DNA of 5,498 nt from Thermodesulfobacteriota bacterium. Lineage in GTDB: Bacteria; Desulfobacterota; S145-22. The position numbers were made by a program, and so were the translations under genes. Under the pieces are notes generated by a model. That model saw only the letters and a list, made by a program, of their open reading frames with translations, was not told where the DNA came from and ran no database searches. Positions 5,294 through 5,498 of this stretch are shown here, piece by piece (position 1 is the stretch's first letter; each line of letters opens with the position of its first letter). The stretch lies in contig JANTFN010000133.1 of NCBI GenBank assembly GCA_024763435.1, forward strand, positions 1 to 5,498, given 5' to 3'.

Positions 5294-5498
5294 CATCCGA
5301 CAAAGAACAGAAAAAGGCCGTTGAAAACGAAGACAGAAAAATCAGGCAGCTCCGGTTCTGCGCCGACCTCACCTACGCCGTCATCGCCCAGGGGGCATTA
5401 ACCCCGGACGAGGCCTACGTCATGATAGAATCCCTCAAAAAAGTGGCACTCACCCTGTTCCCCGGCAAGGAAAAAACATTCGACCTCATTTACCTGCC
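5290..5498 (+). CDS. Conserved-looking hypothetical protein, 3' end outside the window
   Basis: Sixty-nine complete codons are visible, starting with an ATG that overlaps the rluB stop (ATGA) and continuing open to the window edge. The visible part begins with a very charged stretch (residues 2-18, rich in K, E, D). A helical segment follows (RQLRFCADLTYAVIAQGAL, 19-37), then TPDEAYVMIESLKKVALTLF and PGKEKTFDLIYL. There is no signal peptide, metal site or known catalytic motif, so it is probably a small soluble helical protein. Codon use resembles its neighbours, and the overlap implies it is the next gene of the miaA-hfq-scpB-rluB operon. I do not recognise a named family. No ribosome binding site is evident, so it likely relies on translational coupling. 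Confidence 0.72.
   Translation, partial: MTSDKEQKKAVENEDRKIRQLRFCADLTYAVIAQGALTPDEAYVMIESLKKVALTLFPGKEKTFDLIYL

Overview
The window looks like ordinary chromosome from a Gram-negative bacterium, with moderate GC, close gene packing and no sign of mobile DNA. My best guess is a Desulfobacterota/Syntrophia-type (former Deltaproteobacteria) anaerobe. This rests on the radical SAM (COG0731-like) plus Fe-S scaffold pair, the LapA-type membrane protein, and the miaA-hfq order followed by scpB-rluB. The placement is an inference from gene content, not a measured match.

The layout has three blocks. (1) Bases 1-1261, plus strand: a radical SAM enzyme, cut by the window edge and carrying a C-terminal winged-helix domain, overlaps a small NifU/IscU-type scaffold gene. 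(2) Bases 1337-1993, minus strand: two small membrane proteins. The 73-aa protein (one membrane helix plus a probable coiled coil) is transcribed first and has its own promoter and a good intrinsic terminator. A LapA-domain protein lies beyond that terminator. (3) From 2236 to the end, plus strand: a universal stress protein starts from a divergent promoter region and has a structured leader. Then come miaA, hfq, scpB, an RluB-type rRNA pseudouridine synthase and the start of an unknown gene. From miaA onward every junction overlaps (22 bp, then three ATGA stop/start overlaps), so these genes are almost certainly one translationally coupled operon.

Functionally, block 3 joins tRNA modification (MiaA), RNA chaperoning (Hfq), chromosome condensation (ScpB) and 23S rRNA modification (RluB family): a housekeeping RNA/chromosome operon. 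I see no obvious new defence or metabolic system. The points most worth a second look are an Hfq whose distal RNA-binding face appears to have become acidic, a uspA leader that could mask its own ribosome binding site, back-to-back promoters with dyad symmetry, and a possibly leaderless miaA start. No tRNA, rRNA, CRISPR array, insertion sequence or long repeat was found.
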